Source: Streptomyces sp. UNOB3_S3 (GTDB lineage: Bacteria > Actinomycetota > Actinomycetes > Streptomycetales > Streptomycetaceae). From it: DNA of 59,061 nt. The position numbers and the translations under genes are program-made. Of the stretch, positions 17,368 through 25,842 are shown piece after piece (position 1 is the first letter of the stretch; each line of letters begins with the position of its first letter). The notes under the pieces are model-generated. The model searched no databases. It saw only the letters and a program-made list of their open reading frames with translations, and was not told where the DNA came from. The DNA lies in contig NZ_JAILXP010000005.1 in assembly GCF_020740895.1 (NCBI RefSeq), positions 1-59,061 on the forward strand, in the 5' to 3' direction.

Positions 17368-18392
17368 ACGTGTACGTCCTGCCCGACACCGAAGCGCTCG
17401 TCCTTCACGCGCTGCGCGCCTACCTGCCCACCGGCACGGCGGTGCGGGTGGCGATGCCACAGCACTGGGCCGGGCTGCTGCCGCTGGTGGTCGCCCGCCG
17501 CGTAGGCGGCAAGGCCCGCGACCCGCGCTTCATCGACTCCGGCATGTTCACCGTCGAGGCCTTGGCCGCCTCCCGCCCGGCCGCTTCGCTCCTCGCCCGG
17601 CAGGCCCGGGGCGCGCTGCTGGCCGCGTGCCGGGACCAGCACCGGGGATCGGACGGCTACCTGAGCCGCTTCATCGAGGTCACCGGCCCGTTCATGACGG
17701 GCGACGCCCTGACCGCCGGCCACCCGGGAGCCTGCCGGTTCACCGCCACCTATCAGCTCAATGCCCGCCCCCTGGCCGCCCGCCCGCCGCTGACGGTGAC
17801 GCTCGCGGCGGACCGGGACGACGGCAGGTACTACCGCGCGCAAGTGGTCGGCGCAGCCGCCGGTCCCGCGCGCCTGGAATGGGGAGACGGTCACATGGCC
17901 GACATCACTATCGGAGCCGACCCGGTCGTGGTCGAGCACGAGTACAAGACGCTCGGCGCGCACACCGTCACGGTCACCGACGCCGACGGCAACACCAAGA
18001 CCGTGACGACCGCGCCCGTCCTGCCCGTGGAAATCTCCTGGGCCATGGACGCCGGCTCGAACTTCGAGGGCGTGCTGTCGGCCACCGGCGTAAAGCCCGG
18101 CGTGACGGTCGACTGGGGCGACGGCTCCCCACCGGTCACCCCGGCCGTCTCGGCCGGCAAGCTCACCGAACGGCACGCCTTCACGGCTGACGGCGAGAAG
18201 ACCATCACGGTCGCCGTGCCGTCCTGGAAGGACGCCGGCTTCGAAGGTCACACCGCCAGTGCCAAGGTGACCGTGAGGCTCCCGCGCGACTTGGACGTCC
18301 AGCTCGGCTACTTCGAGGACGACCCGCGCAAGGTCTCCGCCACCATCCGCAACGCCGTCGCAGGCAAGGGTCAGATCACCTGGGGTGACTGA
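17364..18392 (+). CDS. Tail terminator-like protein fused to PKD/Ig-like domains
   Basis: A protein of 342 aa from GTG 17364 (coupled GTGA overlap). The first 130 residues (VYVLPDTEALVLHALRAYLP...) resemble tail-terminator proteins. The rest holds PKD-type beta-sandwich repeats, each marked by a WGDG turn and a closing YxxxGxxTV: LEWGDGHMAD..EYKTLGAHTVTV and VDWGDGSPPVTP..FTADGEKTITV. A third PKD begins at the end (GQITWGD) but is cut by the TGA, which overlaps the ATG of the next gene. PKD/Ig-like domains often decorate phage tails and bind surface carbohydrates. Confidence 0.75.
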   Translation: MNVYVLPDTEALVLHALRAYLPTGTAVRVAMPQHWAGLLPLVVARRVGGKARDPRFIDSGMFTVEALAASRPAASLLARQARGALLAACRDQHRGSDGYLSRFIEVTGPFMTGDALTAGHPGACRFTATYQLNARPLAARPPLTVTLAADRDDGRYYRAQVVGAAAGPARLEWGDGHMADITIGADPVVVEHEYKTLGAHTVTVTDADGNTKTVTTAPVLPVEISWAMDAGSNFEGVLSATGVKPGVTVDWGDGSPPVTPAVSAGKLTERHAFTADGEKTITVAVPSWKDAGFEGHTASAKVTVRLPRDLDVQLGYFEDDPRKVSATIRNAVAGKGQITWGD

Positions 18393-18838
18393 TGACGGCG
18401 GAGATCGTGGACATCCCCGGCCCCGAGTCCGCGGTGGCCTGCCACCACACCTACGCCGGCACCGCCACTCGCTTCAACGGCTCCTTCGAGGACCGGGCCG
18501 GGCGGTGCTTCACCTTCACCGTGAACCTGCCCGCCCCCGCCCCGGAGGCTCCGAAGGACGTGCAGGTCTGGCGGGACGGCGGCGCACCGAACGAGGTGCA
18601 CGTGATGTGGCTGCCCGTCGAAGGCGCGGAGGACTACACCATCCGCATCTTCAAGAACGACACACTCCTGCGGACCGTCACCGCCCCCGGCCGGCCCCCG
18701 AACGAGAACGGCTACCGGCAGGTCCACGTGGCCCCCGAGCCGTACCCGGTGGTCGGCCAGGTCTACGAGTACGACGTGTCCGTCAAGGGCTCGGACGCGT
18801 GGTCGACGCGCGTTGCCCACCAGTGGGCCGGCTCCTAG
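18392..18838 (+). CDS. Ig-like/fibronectin-type decoration protein continuing the PKD domain
   Basis: A protein of 148 aa starting MTAEIVDIPGPESAVACHHTYAG. Its first 45 residues look like the missing second half of the PKD domain opened in the preceding gene. An FN3-like domain follows (APKDVQVWRDGGAPNEVHVMWL .. YEYDVSVKG). It overlaps the upstream gene by TGATG in the -1 frame. It could be a separate coupled protein or be joined by a -1 frameshift. A perfect-stem hairpin follows. Confidence 0.7.
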   Translation: MTAEIVDIPGPESAVACHHTYAGTATRFNGSFEDRAGRCFTFTVNLPAPAPEAPKDVQVWRDGGAPNEVHVMWLPVEGAEDYTIRIFKNDTLLRTVTAPGRPPNENGYRQVHVAPEPYPVVGQVYEYDVSVKGSDAWSTRVAHQWAGS

Positions 18839-18861
18839 CCCCCACGCATACGAACGATCGA

Positions 18862-18898
18862 CGACGGCCCGCCTGGGGGCTTCCTGGGCGGGCCGTCG
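18862..18898 (+). terminator. Hairpin terminator before the major tail gene
   Basis: Perfect 12-bp inverted repeat CGACGGCCCGCC / GGCGGGCCGTCG with a 13-nt loop. No T-tract follows, as is usual in streptomycetes. It separates the neck genes from the tail genes and may attenuate rather than stop transcription. Confidence 0.7.
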
Positions 18899-18917
18899 GC
18901 ATGCTGAAAGGCGGCCC

Positions 18918-19517
18918 TTGGCCGAGAAGATCGAACCCGTCATGAACCCCTCGCAGGGGTATGTCTACGTGGCGGAAGTTGGCACCCCGATGCCGGCGCT
19001 TCCCATCCTTCCGAAGGACCCGAACGCGACCATGCCGCAGGTCGGCGGCGTGAAGTCCACGGCTTGGCGAGACGTGGGCAACACGTCGTTGGAGAACGGC
19101 ATCGAGATGTCCGTGGACGGAGACGACGCCGAGACCCTGGGGTCCTGGCAGAACCCGAACCTGAAGCAGACCAACCCCAAGAAGACGTACGCGCTCACGG
19201 TGAGTCTTGAGGACTTCACCGTCGAGACGTACAAGCTCTACTACGGGGCTGGGGACGAGGCGGTTATTACCGACCCCGTCACCTCCAAGCCGGTCGGCTT
19301 CAACATCCCGCTGAACCCCACGGCCACGGAAAAGGCCCTGCTGATCGTCGGCACGGACGGAGATAACGCCGTCGCCTGGCACTACCCCAAGGTGGCCATC
19401 ATCGGCGGGGACTCCATCACTCTGGACCCGGCCGCCCTGTCCGAGGTGCCCGTGAAGGCCACCATCCTCGGCTACGGCGGCTCCACTGGCACCGTGACCG
19501 AGCGGTATGCCCTGTAA
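18918..19517 (+). CDS. Major tail (tube) protein
   Basis: A protein of 199 aa from TTG 18918, with GAAAGG seven bases upstream; ATG 18942 is the alternative. It begins AEKIEPVMNPSQGYVYVAEVGTP. The beta-rich core (YALTVSLEDFTVETYKLYYG, VGFNIPLNPTATEKALLIVG) is typical of siphovirus tail tubes. Position before the chaperones and tape measure supports the call. Confidence 0.85.
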   Translation: MAEKIEPVMNPSQGYVYVAEVGTPMPALPILPKDPNATMPQVGGVKSTAWRDVGNTSLENGIEMSVDGDDAETLGSWQNPNLKQTNPKKTYALTVSLEDFTVETYKLYYGAGDEAVITDPVTSKPVGFNIPLNPTATEKALLIVGTDGDNAVAWHYPKVAIIGGDSITLDPAALSEVPVKATILGYGGSTGTVTERYAL

Positions 19518-19537
19518 TGCTTAGCAGCAGAGCCAAT

Positions 19538-20116
19538 TTACGCATGCACGTCGGCCAGTCCCTGTTTGAGTAGGGAGCTACCGATAGCGCAGGCAGCTGC
19601 CATGCCAGCCATACCCATTGGCCCGAAGACGGCAACCACCGGAAATCCTGACCCTACGATCGTCACTCCGCCGATGATGTAGATCCAGCCGCGCATGCGT
19701 TGACTAATGTCTGCCGTATCAGGGTCTCCTCTCTTAATCACTTCGATCTTGGAGAGCAGGTCTTGCACCTCTTCAGCGGCATGTTGCTCTAGGTACTTCG
19801 TTCCTCGTTCCAGCCACTCACCGAGGGACAGCGGATCGATCGGAAGTTCGAACTGGTCGAGAACTTCTGCATCTTTGCTTCGCGTGAAGCCGTGGAGTTG
19901 GTCGGCCATGCGATAAAGGAAGTGGCATTGCTCGTGCAGGTATGTGAGGCCGTTCGCTAGCTCTAGGCCGACATCAACGAGCTCCATGCCGGCATCTGTG
20001 TCAGGGTCCGGGCGGTCGACTTCCAGTACGGCCGTCCAAAAGCGATCAAGGTTCAGAATGTACACGCACGATCGAGAAATCTCTGCCGCATGCCGCTGAT
20101 CCTTGATGCCGTACAT
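19538..20116 (-). CDS. Reverse-strand membrane-anchored protein inserted in the tail module
   Basis: A 192-aa protein starting MYGIKDQRHAAEISRSCVYILNLDRFW. The soluble part contains LTYLHEQCHFLYRMADQLHGF and an acidic helical region. The C-terminus has two close hydrophobic segments (WIYIIGGVTIVGSGFPVVAVFG and MGMAGMAAACAIGSSLL). No family is recognised. It lies between the major tail gene and the tail chaperones, against the late operon, and is noticeably lower in GC. Like the gene at 14421-15080 it appears to be a lysogen-expressed moron. Its promoter probably lies in 20117-20224. Confidence 0.75.
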   Translation of the reverse strand: MYGIKDQRHAAEISRSCVYILNLDRFWTAVLEVDRPDPDTDAGMELVDVGLELANGLTYLHEQCHFLYRMADQLHGFTRSKDAEVLDQFELPIDPLSLGEWLERGTKYLEQHAAEEVQDLLSKIEVIKRGDPDTADISQRMRGWIYIIGGVTIVGSGFPVVAVFGPMGMAGMAAACAIGSSLLKQGLADVHA

Positions 20117-20224
20117 CTGCTGCTTCTTCCTGCGAGAGGCCCCGTGCCTACAGTAAGAGGAAGAGCGGGCTGCTGTCTTTCGGGGTAGGCCAAGCCAGCG
20201 ATGAACTCACCCCCCATTTTCGAG

Positions 20225-20260
20225 AGGGCTTGCCCGGCCCACATCCTGTGGGTAAGCCCT
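20225..20260 (+). terminator. Inverted repeat upstream of the tail chaperone
   Basis: AGGGCTTGCCC and GGGTAAGCCCT form a near-perfect stem with a 14-nt loop, 20 bases before the chaperone start. It could terminate read-through, or regulate translation of the chaperone. Confidence 0.5.
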
Positions 20261-20280
20261 GTATAGAGAAAGACCTCTGC

Positions 20281-20613
20281 TTGACCACCCTGAACTTCGC
20301 TGATCTCAAGGCCGAGGCCGAGAGCAAGGCGTCCGCCGGCCTGGCGTTCATCGGCCCCGCCGGCGAAACGATCCACCTGCGTCCGCTGGCCACCGTGCCG
20401 GGCGGCGACCTCAAGGCCGTGCTGGCGCACATCGACGCGCTCGGCTCCGACAAGGTCTCGGACGTCACCAAGATCCATGCCATGGACGCGGCCCTGGTCG
20501 CGGTCGCGACCGACAAGAAGGCCATGGCGGCGGCTCTGGACGAGCTGCCGCTGGACGGCCGTTCGCGGATCTTCGAGGCGTGGATGGAGGCCGCGGAGGT
20601 CCCGGAAGCCTGA
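20281..20613 (+). CDS. Tail assembly chaperone (G-like)
   Basis: A protein of 110 aa from TTG 20281. It begins TTLNFADLKAEAESKASAGLAF and ends RSRIFEAWMEAAEVPEA. Size, acidic helical character and place before the tape measure match lambda G-type chaperones. The next frame overlaps in -1, consistent with a programmed frameshift producing a G-T fusion that loads the tape measure protein. Confidence 0.82.
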   Translation: MTTLNFADLKAEAESKASAGLAFIGPAGETIHLRPLATVPGGDLKAVLAHIDALGSDKVSDVTKIHAMDAALVAVATDKKAMAAALDELPLDGRSRIFEAWMEAAEVPEA

Positions 20614-21101
20614 GTCTCGTCAGGCTGCTGGACGAGCACGGGGCCGCCATCTACGCGGACTTGCGCCGGTTCTACTCCGTAGATCTGCTGGCGTACTTCC
20701 GGGGCGAGATGTCGGCCCGCGCCGTTCTGGCGCTTGTCGAGAACCTTCCCGACGACGCGGCCGTCATGGCCGCTCTCCTCGGCGGCCGGCAGGCCGTCGG
20801 CTGGGACGTCCACGCGCACATCCTCGCGGACCTGGTGGACGCGGTGCAGTGGAACACCTACGTGGCTCTCGCGCAGCGCGCGAAGCGGCCCGGTGCCCTG
20901 GAGAAACCGACGCCCTACCCGCGCCCCGGCAAGGCGGCCGGCACCGCCGAGCGGGCCTCGAACCCCTTCGCCTCCGCGCTGGCCGGCGACCGTCCGCGCA
21001 CGCCGCACCTCGCGCCCGTCCGCGCGTCGGTCGCCATCCCGGCCGTGGTCGCCGAGCGCTCGAAGGAGCAACGGGCCGCGCCCCCCTTCATCGTCAACTA
21101 G
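20580..21101 (+). CDS. Tail assembly chaperone extension (T-like, probably made by -1 frameshift)
   Basis: A frame containing SLVRLLDEHGAAIYADLRRFYSVDLLAYF, the recognisable GT extension of actinophage chaperones. It continues to SKEQRAAPPFIVN. It overlaps the end of the G gene in the -1 frame. No good ribosome site precedes the apparent ATG 20580, so production by slippage near the G stop (around GTCCCGGAAGCC, 20597-20610) is more likely than independent initiation. Confidence 0.75.
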   Translation: MDGGRGGPGSLSLVRLLDEHGAAIYADLRRFYSVDLLAYFRGEMSARAVLALVENLPDDAAVMAALLGGRQAVGWDVHAHILADLVDAVQWNTYVALAQRAKRPGALEKPTPYPRPGKAAGTAERASNPFASALAGDRPRTPHLAPVRASVAIPAVVAERSKEQRAAPPFIVN

Positions 21102-21114
21102 CAAGGAGCACCAT

Positions 21115-23244
21115 TTGGCAGGTGGGGGGCCGGGCGGGCCCGAAGGCGGCCGCGTCCATATCAAGGTCCTCCCGGACACCAGCAACTTCCACCAGTCGCT
21201 CCAGCGGTATCTCGACCGCATCGAGCGGCAGGCGCGAGTGCGTGTCCATGTGGACGTAGACGACGCCACGGCGCGGGGCCGGCTGGACGCCCTGGCCCGC
21301 CGCGCGCGTCGCATCATCCCGACCATCCGCCCGGACGTGGACGCCGGGCGCGCCGAGGCACGCCTGTTGGCGCTCACCCGTCGGCGCGATGTGCGCATTC
21401 AGGCACGGGTGGACCGGGGCTTCCTCGGCAACGTCGGCCGCGCGGTCGACGGCGCCCGGCAGCTCCTCTCCGGCACCGGAGAGATGATCGCGGCCGGCTT
21501 CGGCACCGCGTTCACCTCCGTACGGGCCGGCTTCTCCGATCTGCTGGCCGGCGGCCTTCAGACCTTCAGCGGCATCGCCGGCGCGGCCGGGGCCGCGAGC
21601 AGCGCGATCGGCAGCGGCGTGCAGGTGGCCGTGATGGCCACGGTCGCCTCGCTGATGACCCTCGCGGTCGTCGCGGGTGCCGGCCTGGTCGCCGTCGCCG
21701 CCCTGGCAGCGGTCCCGCTGCTGCCGATGGCCGCCGGCATCGCTGCTCTGGCGCTGGGGACCGACAAGCTCAAGTCGTCGTTCTCCGCCGTCGCCAAGGA
21801 GGCGAAGTCCGTTTTCGCGGACGCCGCCTCGGTGATGGAGCGGCCGGTCAAGGCCGCCCTGGACCACATCCGCGGGTGGCTCGGCTCCTCCCGGGGGATG
21901 TTCCGGTCCTTCTTCGAGGCCGGCACCCAGTACGTCGATCCCCTCGTCCGCAGCCTGACCGGCTTCGCGGACAAGCTCCTGCCGCGCCTGACGAAGGCGC
22001 TCAACGAGTCGGGGATGCAGGACTTCGTCGAGCACGTCTCGACGGGGTTCGCCGAACTCGGCTGGATCGTCGGGGACTTCTTCGACAAGCTCGCGCAGAA
22101 CGCGCCGACCCTGTCCAAGGTCTTCGACGCCTTCATCAACTTCCTGTCGGTCGTCACCAGCGCCTTCGCCGATCTGCTGGTCTCCCTGGCCGACTTCGCG
22201 CCGCAGGCGCTGAACACCCTGGCCGAGGCCCTGCGCGGGGTGATGCGGGCGCTGACGGACAACCCGGAGGCCATGCAGCTCCTGGTCGACCTCGCATCGT
22301 GGATCTTGATGCAGTTCGTCTCCGGGCTCCAGGCCACCATGGGCGCCCTGAACCTCTTCGCCCAAGCCTGGGAGGCCATGCGCTCGGCCATCGCCACGGC
22401 GGTGGACTGGGTGCGCACGGAGGTGCCGGCGGCCTGGCAGGGGGTGCAGGACAAGACGGGCGCGGCGTGGCAGTGGTGCTCCGACAAGGTGAGCTCCGCC
22501 TGGCAGTGGATCACCAACGCCACGTCGCAGGGCGCGCAGTGGGTGCAGGACAAGGTCTCGTCCGCCTGGGACGCGTGCAGAAACGTCACGGCGACCATCT
22601 GGCAGGCCATCTCCGACGTGGTCTCCTGCGCGGTCGGCTGGGTGCGCGACGCCTGCGCCAAGCTCGGCGAGCTGCCGGGCAAGTTCGCCGACTGGTTCGG
22701 CCGGGCGAAGGACGGCGCGGTCTCGAAGCTCGGCGATCTGGTGAGCTGGTGCCGGGGCCTGAAGGACAAGGTCCTCGGCGCGATCGGCGACGCCGGCTCG
22801 TGGCTGGTGCAGAAGGGCAAGGACGTCGTCAACGGCTTCATCTCCGGACTGAAGTCGGTGTCCGTGGGCGGCGTGATCTCCGGCATCAAGGACGCGGTCA
22901 TGTCGCCGTTCTCCAGCTTCATGTCCCTGGCCGCCATGCCCATGAGCTACGCGGCCCCGTCGCCGTTCATGGCCCTGCCCGCCCTGCCCGACTTCGGGCC
23001 GTCGCCCATCGGGTACAGCGATCCGATCGCGGACGCTCTCCAGCCCCTCCAGCAGATCGTCTCCCGCTCCCTGGTCGGCGACTTCGGCCGCAAGGCCGGC
23101 CGCAGCGCGGACGACAACCGGGAGCGGCACCGGGGCGGCAAGACGGACCGGACCGAGAGGCCGATCACGATCAACGCCAGCACGAACGCGGACCCGCGCG
23201 AGATCGGCCGCGAGGTCGCATGGCAGCTGCGGATTGGACGGTAA
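21115..23244 (+). CDS. Tape measure protein
   Basis: A protein of 709 aa from TTG 21115, with AAGGAG six bases upstream. The N-terminus is basic and helical. A hydrophobic domain follows (about 160-230, including AVVAGAGLVAVAALAAVPLLP). A long helical region contains Trp-rich repeats near residues 430-520 (AAWQGVQDKTGAAWQW, SSAWQWITNATSQGAQWVQD). It sets tail length and is probably ejected with the DNA; at about 1.5 Å per residue the tail would be near 100 nm. It is the longest late gene, directly after the chaperones. Confidence 0.92.
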   Translation: MAGGGPGGPEGGRVHIKVLPDTSNFHQSLQRYLDRIERQARVRVHVDVDDATARGRLDALARRARRIIPTIRPDVDAGRAEARLLALTRRRDVRIQARVDRGFLGNVGRAVDGARQLLSGTGEMIAAGFGTAFTSVRAGFSDLLAGGLQTFSGIAGAAGAASSAIGSGVQVAVMATVASLMTLAVVAGAGLVAVAALAAVPLLPMAAGIAALALGTDKLKSSFSAVAKEAKSVFADAASVMERPVKAALDHIRGWLGSSRGMFRSFFEAGTQYVDPLVRSLTGFADKLLPRLTKALNESGMQDFVEHVSTGFAELGWIVGDFFDKLAQNAPTLSKVFDAFINFLSVVTSAFADLLVSLADFAPQALNTLAEALRGVMRALTDNPEAMQLLVDLASWILMQFVSGLQATMGALNLFAQAWEAMRSAIATAVDWVRTEVPAAWQGVQDKTGAAWQWCSDKVSSAWQWITNATSQGAQWVQDKVSSAWDACRNVTATIWQAISDVVSCAVGWVRDACAKLGELPGKFADWFGRAKDGAVSKLGDLVSWCRGLKDKVLGAIGDAGSWLVQKGKDVVNGFISGLKSVSVGGVISGIKDAVMSPFSSFMSLAAMPMSYAAPSPFMALPALPDFGPSPIGYSDPIADALQPLQQIVSRSLVGDFGRKAGRSADDNRERHRGGKTDRTERPITINASTNADPREIGREVAWQLRIGR

Positions 23245-23247
23245 ACG

Positions 23248-24210
23248 ATGAAGTCGGCGCGCATCCCGTTCACGGGCACGCCGTGGACGCTCGCGTACGG
23301 AGGCGTGCTCCTGGGCGGGGACTCCCCACTCCTGCCGGTGAAGGTGGACGGGCTCGCCGCCATGCCGGACGTGAAGTCCCATGACCTCGAACTCGTCAAC
23401 TACGACGGGCTGCTGCCCGGCCGCGACTACATGCGCGGCCGCGTCGTCAGCATCACGTTCCGGGTGATGGCCGACGACTCCGAACACCTCGATCTCCTCA
23501 TGGGCGAGGTCGCCGCGGCCTTCACCCACTCCCGCAACGAGCAGCCGTTCTCCTTCTGCCTGCCCGGCGTCGCCCAAGGCGCCTGGGCCCAGGTCGCCGG
23601 CCGCGTCCGTAAACGGGAGACCAGCATCGACGAGACGTACGGACAGTTCCACCCCCTGGTCGACGTGCAGCTCGAATGCACCGAGCCATGGATTCGGGCC
23701 GTGCGCTCGATCCGCAAGCAACTGGCCGCCTCCACCGACTTCAAACGCGGCGGCTACCGCTTCGGCCGGCACCGGGCGCTGCGCATGCCGCTGCGCATCC
23801 CGCGTGACGGCGGCTGGGGCCCGCCCCGCACCGCGATGCTCACCAACGGGTCAATGGACACCGCCGCCCTGCGAGCGGAAATCCGCGGGCCCGTCGAAGG
23901 GCCGGTCCTGGTGTTCAAGGAGGCCGGCCAGGTCGTGGGGCGCATGGGCATCGAGCGGTGGCCGGACGGCACACCGTTCCGGCTGACCGCCGGTGAGCGC
24001 CTGGTGCTCGACGTCCCCGTGACCGGACCCCCTGCGCTCACGCACTTCGCCGACGGCGCGAGCACGGGAACGGCCGTCACGCCGACCCTCACCCAGTGGG
24101 GGCGCGCGGAAGCCGGCCGGACGGTGGAGGTTTCCATCGAGCAGAGCAAGACGAGTTACGACGGGGCCGCCAGTGGCTTTGTCGAGTGGCAGCCCGGGAG
24201 GTTCGTGTGA
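23248..24210 (+). CDS. Distal tail protein (Dit-like)
   Basis: A protein of 320 aa from ATG 23248. The N-terminal domain includes VKSHDLELVNYDGLLPGRDYMRGRV and VMADDSEHLDLLMGEV, the standard Dit beta-sandwich pattern. A C-terminal carbohydrate-binding-like domain ends in SGFVEWQPGRFV. It follows the tape measure gene, as the distal tail hub always does in siphoviruses. Confidence 0.82.
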   Translation: MKSARIPFTGTPWTLAYGGVLLGGDSPLLPVKVDGLAAMPDVKSHDLELVNYDGLLPGRDYMRGRVVSITFRVMADDSEHLDLLMGEVAAAFTHSRNEQPFSFCLPGVAQGAWAQVAGRVRKRETSIDETYGQFHPLVDVQLECTEPWIRAVRSIRKQLAASTDFKRGGYRFGRHRALRMPLRIPRDGGWGPPRTAMLTNGSMDTAALRAEIRGPVEGPVLVFKEAGQVVGRMGIERWPDGTPFRLTAGERLVLDVPVTGPPALTHFADGASTGTAVTPTLTQWGRAEAGRTVEVSIEQSKTSYDGAASGFVEWQPGRFV

Positions 24211-25271
24211 TCACAGTCGCGTTTCAGGAAGAGGCCGACTACCCGGCGCAGAGCTTCCGCCGGATGTTCGGATCCATGCAGGACTTCGTGGCCGGCTTCG
24301 ACAGCCGCGAGAGCTTCGAGCCGTCCCTGTCCGCCCTCCACGGCCCCGGCTACATCGCACTCGCCCCGGGCCGGGCGTGGATCAAGGACGGCGACGAGGC
24401 CGGCGGCGTGTACTGGGTGGAGTCCGACACCGCCCTGCAAGTCCCGGTGCCGGCGTCCGTACAGTCCGGCTACGTCGTGCTGTACGTCGAGGACATCGCC
24501 CACGGCGACTGGCGCAACGCCCTGGTGCCCCAGGTGCTCCCCGCCGATGCCCCGCCGGCCACGGGCGAAGGGCGACGGTTGGTCGTCGCGAAGTTCGGCC
24601 GCTACCCGGACGGCACCCTCAACCTGCCCCCGGACTACGACCAGCGGTACGTCTACGGGTGGGGGCAGTACCTGGTCACCCGCACCGGCCCGGCGCGCGG
24701 CGAGGACCCCGCGCCGGCCGAGCTGGCCCGCTTCCGCCTTGGCACCCAGTACACCAACTTCTCCACAGGCAACCGCTTCGTGCGCACCGAGGAGGGTTGG
24801 CACCGCGACGGCAACAAGTTCTACGCCGCCACGGTGGACCCGGCGAAGGCCGAGGGCCTGAACGGCGACCAGTGGATCAACACCGCGACCATGGGCCTGT
24901 TCAACAAGTCCGGCGGCGACTGGGCGTTCCTCGGCAGCCTCAAGGGCGCCAAGGGCGATACGGGCACGGTCGAGGCCAACACCGGCGCGACGGTCGGCGG
25001 CGACCTGGTGGTGAAGCAGAACATCACCACCGAGCGGTTCAAGGTCACCCCGGCCGGCATCGTCACCCTCGGCCCCTGCGCGGCCGCCCCGGACCGTCCG
25101 CAGGACGGCGCGGTCCTGTACGCCAAGGACGGGGCCCTGTGGGTCGCCGAGTCCGGGAGCACGGGCAAGACGTTCAAGGTCGGCTCCGCCGATCTCGTCA
25201 TGGCCGGCGACGGCCCGCCCCCGGGGTACGCCGTCGCGCCGACTGCCACTGGAAGCGGTGGCAATGGCTGA
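24207..25271 (+). CDS. Minor tail protein / tail fibre base
   Basis: A protein of 354 aa from GTG 24207, overlapping the Dit stop. It begins ITVAFQEEADYPAQSFRRMFGSM. A beta-rich domain around 60-200 (YIALAPGRAWIKDGDEAGGVYWV) resembles the receptor-binding attachment region of actinophage minor tail proteins. A short collagen-like GAKGDTG stretch is near residue 255. A pyocin-knob-like terminal region is possible. Likely part of the adhesion tip. Confidence 0.7.
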   Translation: MITVAFQEEADYPAQSFRRMFGSMQDFVAGFDSRESFEPSLSALHGPGYIALAPGRAWIKDGDEAGGVYWVESDTALQVPVPASVQSGYVVLYVEDIAHGDWRNALVPQVLPADAPPATGEGRRLVVAKFGRYPDGTLNLPPDYDQRYVYGWGQYLVTRTGPARGEDPAPAELARFRLGTQYTNFSTGNRFVRTEEGWHRDGNKFYAATVDPAKAEGLNGDQWINTATMGLFNKSGGDWAFLGSLKGAKGDTGTVEANTGATVGGDLVVKQNITTERFKVTPAGIVTLGPCAAAPDRPQDGAVLYAKDGALWVAESGSTGKTFKVGSADLVMAGDGPPPGYAVAPTATGSGGNG

Positions 25272-25842
25272 CCCGATCGCACCCGGCACCACCTACGTCG
25301 ACACCCAGGCCGGCACCCTCTACACCGCCCTGCGCGACGGAACATGGCAGTCGGCGGAGCGCCGCCCCTTCAGCGTGCAGGCCCGCGTCGACAACGACCG
25401 CTACGCCTTCCGGATGGGGTACGCCAGCAACGCCTCTCCGGAGGTCGAGCTGGGTTCGCTCCTCGTCCCGCCCGCGCCGTACGCGCGGATCGTGTCGGTG
25501 GACGCTGCCATCGCCTGGCACTCCGACGGAGCCGGGAAGACCACGCGGGTCAACAGCACCACCACGACGATCACGCGGGACGTCCGCCTCGCCGACGGCC
25601 GGACCCTGACCGGCCGGGTCGGCGAAGCCACCCGCGAACCGTGCTGGCCGGACGGCGGCGGGGCGGACGTCTCCACCTACGACCGGCTACCGGCCGGCGC
25701 GTCGGCGACCTACCGCCTGATCGGGCATTGCAACGGCATCGAACCCCGCAGCACTGGCGTGTGCACCGTGAAGGTCGAGGACACCGAACCGGGCACCTTC
25801 CTGCGCGCCACCGCCTACCCCGATCAAGGGAGCACGACATAG
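25264..25842 (+). CDS. Minor tail protein, tandem paralogue 1
   Basis: A protein of 192 aa beginning MADPIAPGTTYVDTQAGTLY, then TALRDGTW. It shares this opening (G-T-x-Y-x-D-T-x-T-G-x-Y) and the general plan with the next two genes, and ends in a similar FLRATAYPD. Probably a beta-sandwich fibre or tip component. ATG 25264 was chosen; GTG 25258 is also in frame. Confidence 0.65.
   Translation: MADPIAPGTTYVDTQAGTLYTALRDGTWQSAERRPFSVQARVDNDRYAFRMGYASNASPEVELGSLLVPPAPYARIVSVDAAIAWHSDGAGKTTRVNSTTTTITRDVRLADGRTLTGRVGEATREPCWPDGGGADVSTYDRLPAGASATYRLIGHCNGIEPRSTGVCTVKVEDTEPGTFLRATAYPDQGSTT

Noticed and set aside
21094..23772. A long reverse-strand open frame (892 aa) across the tape measure gene
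   Set aside because: It is a mirror of high-GC codon bias. The forward frame has a ribosome site, tape-measure helices and proper gene order; the reverse frame has no recognisable domain.
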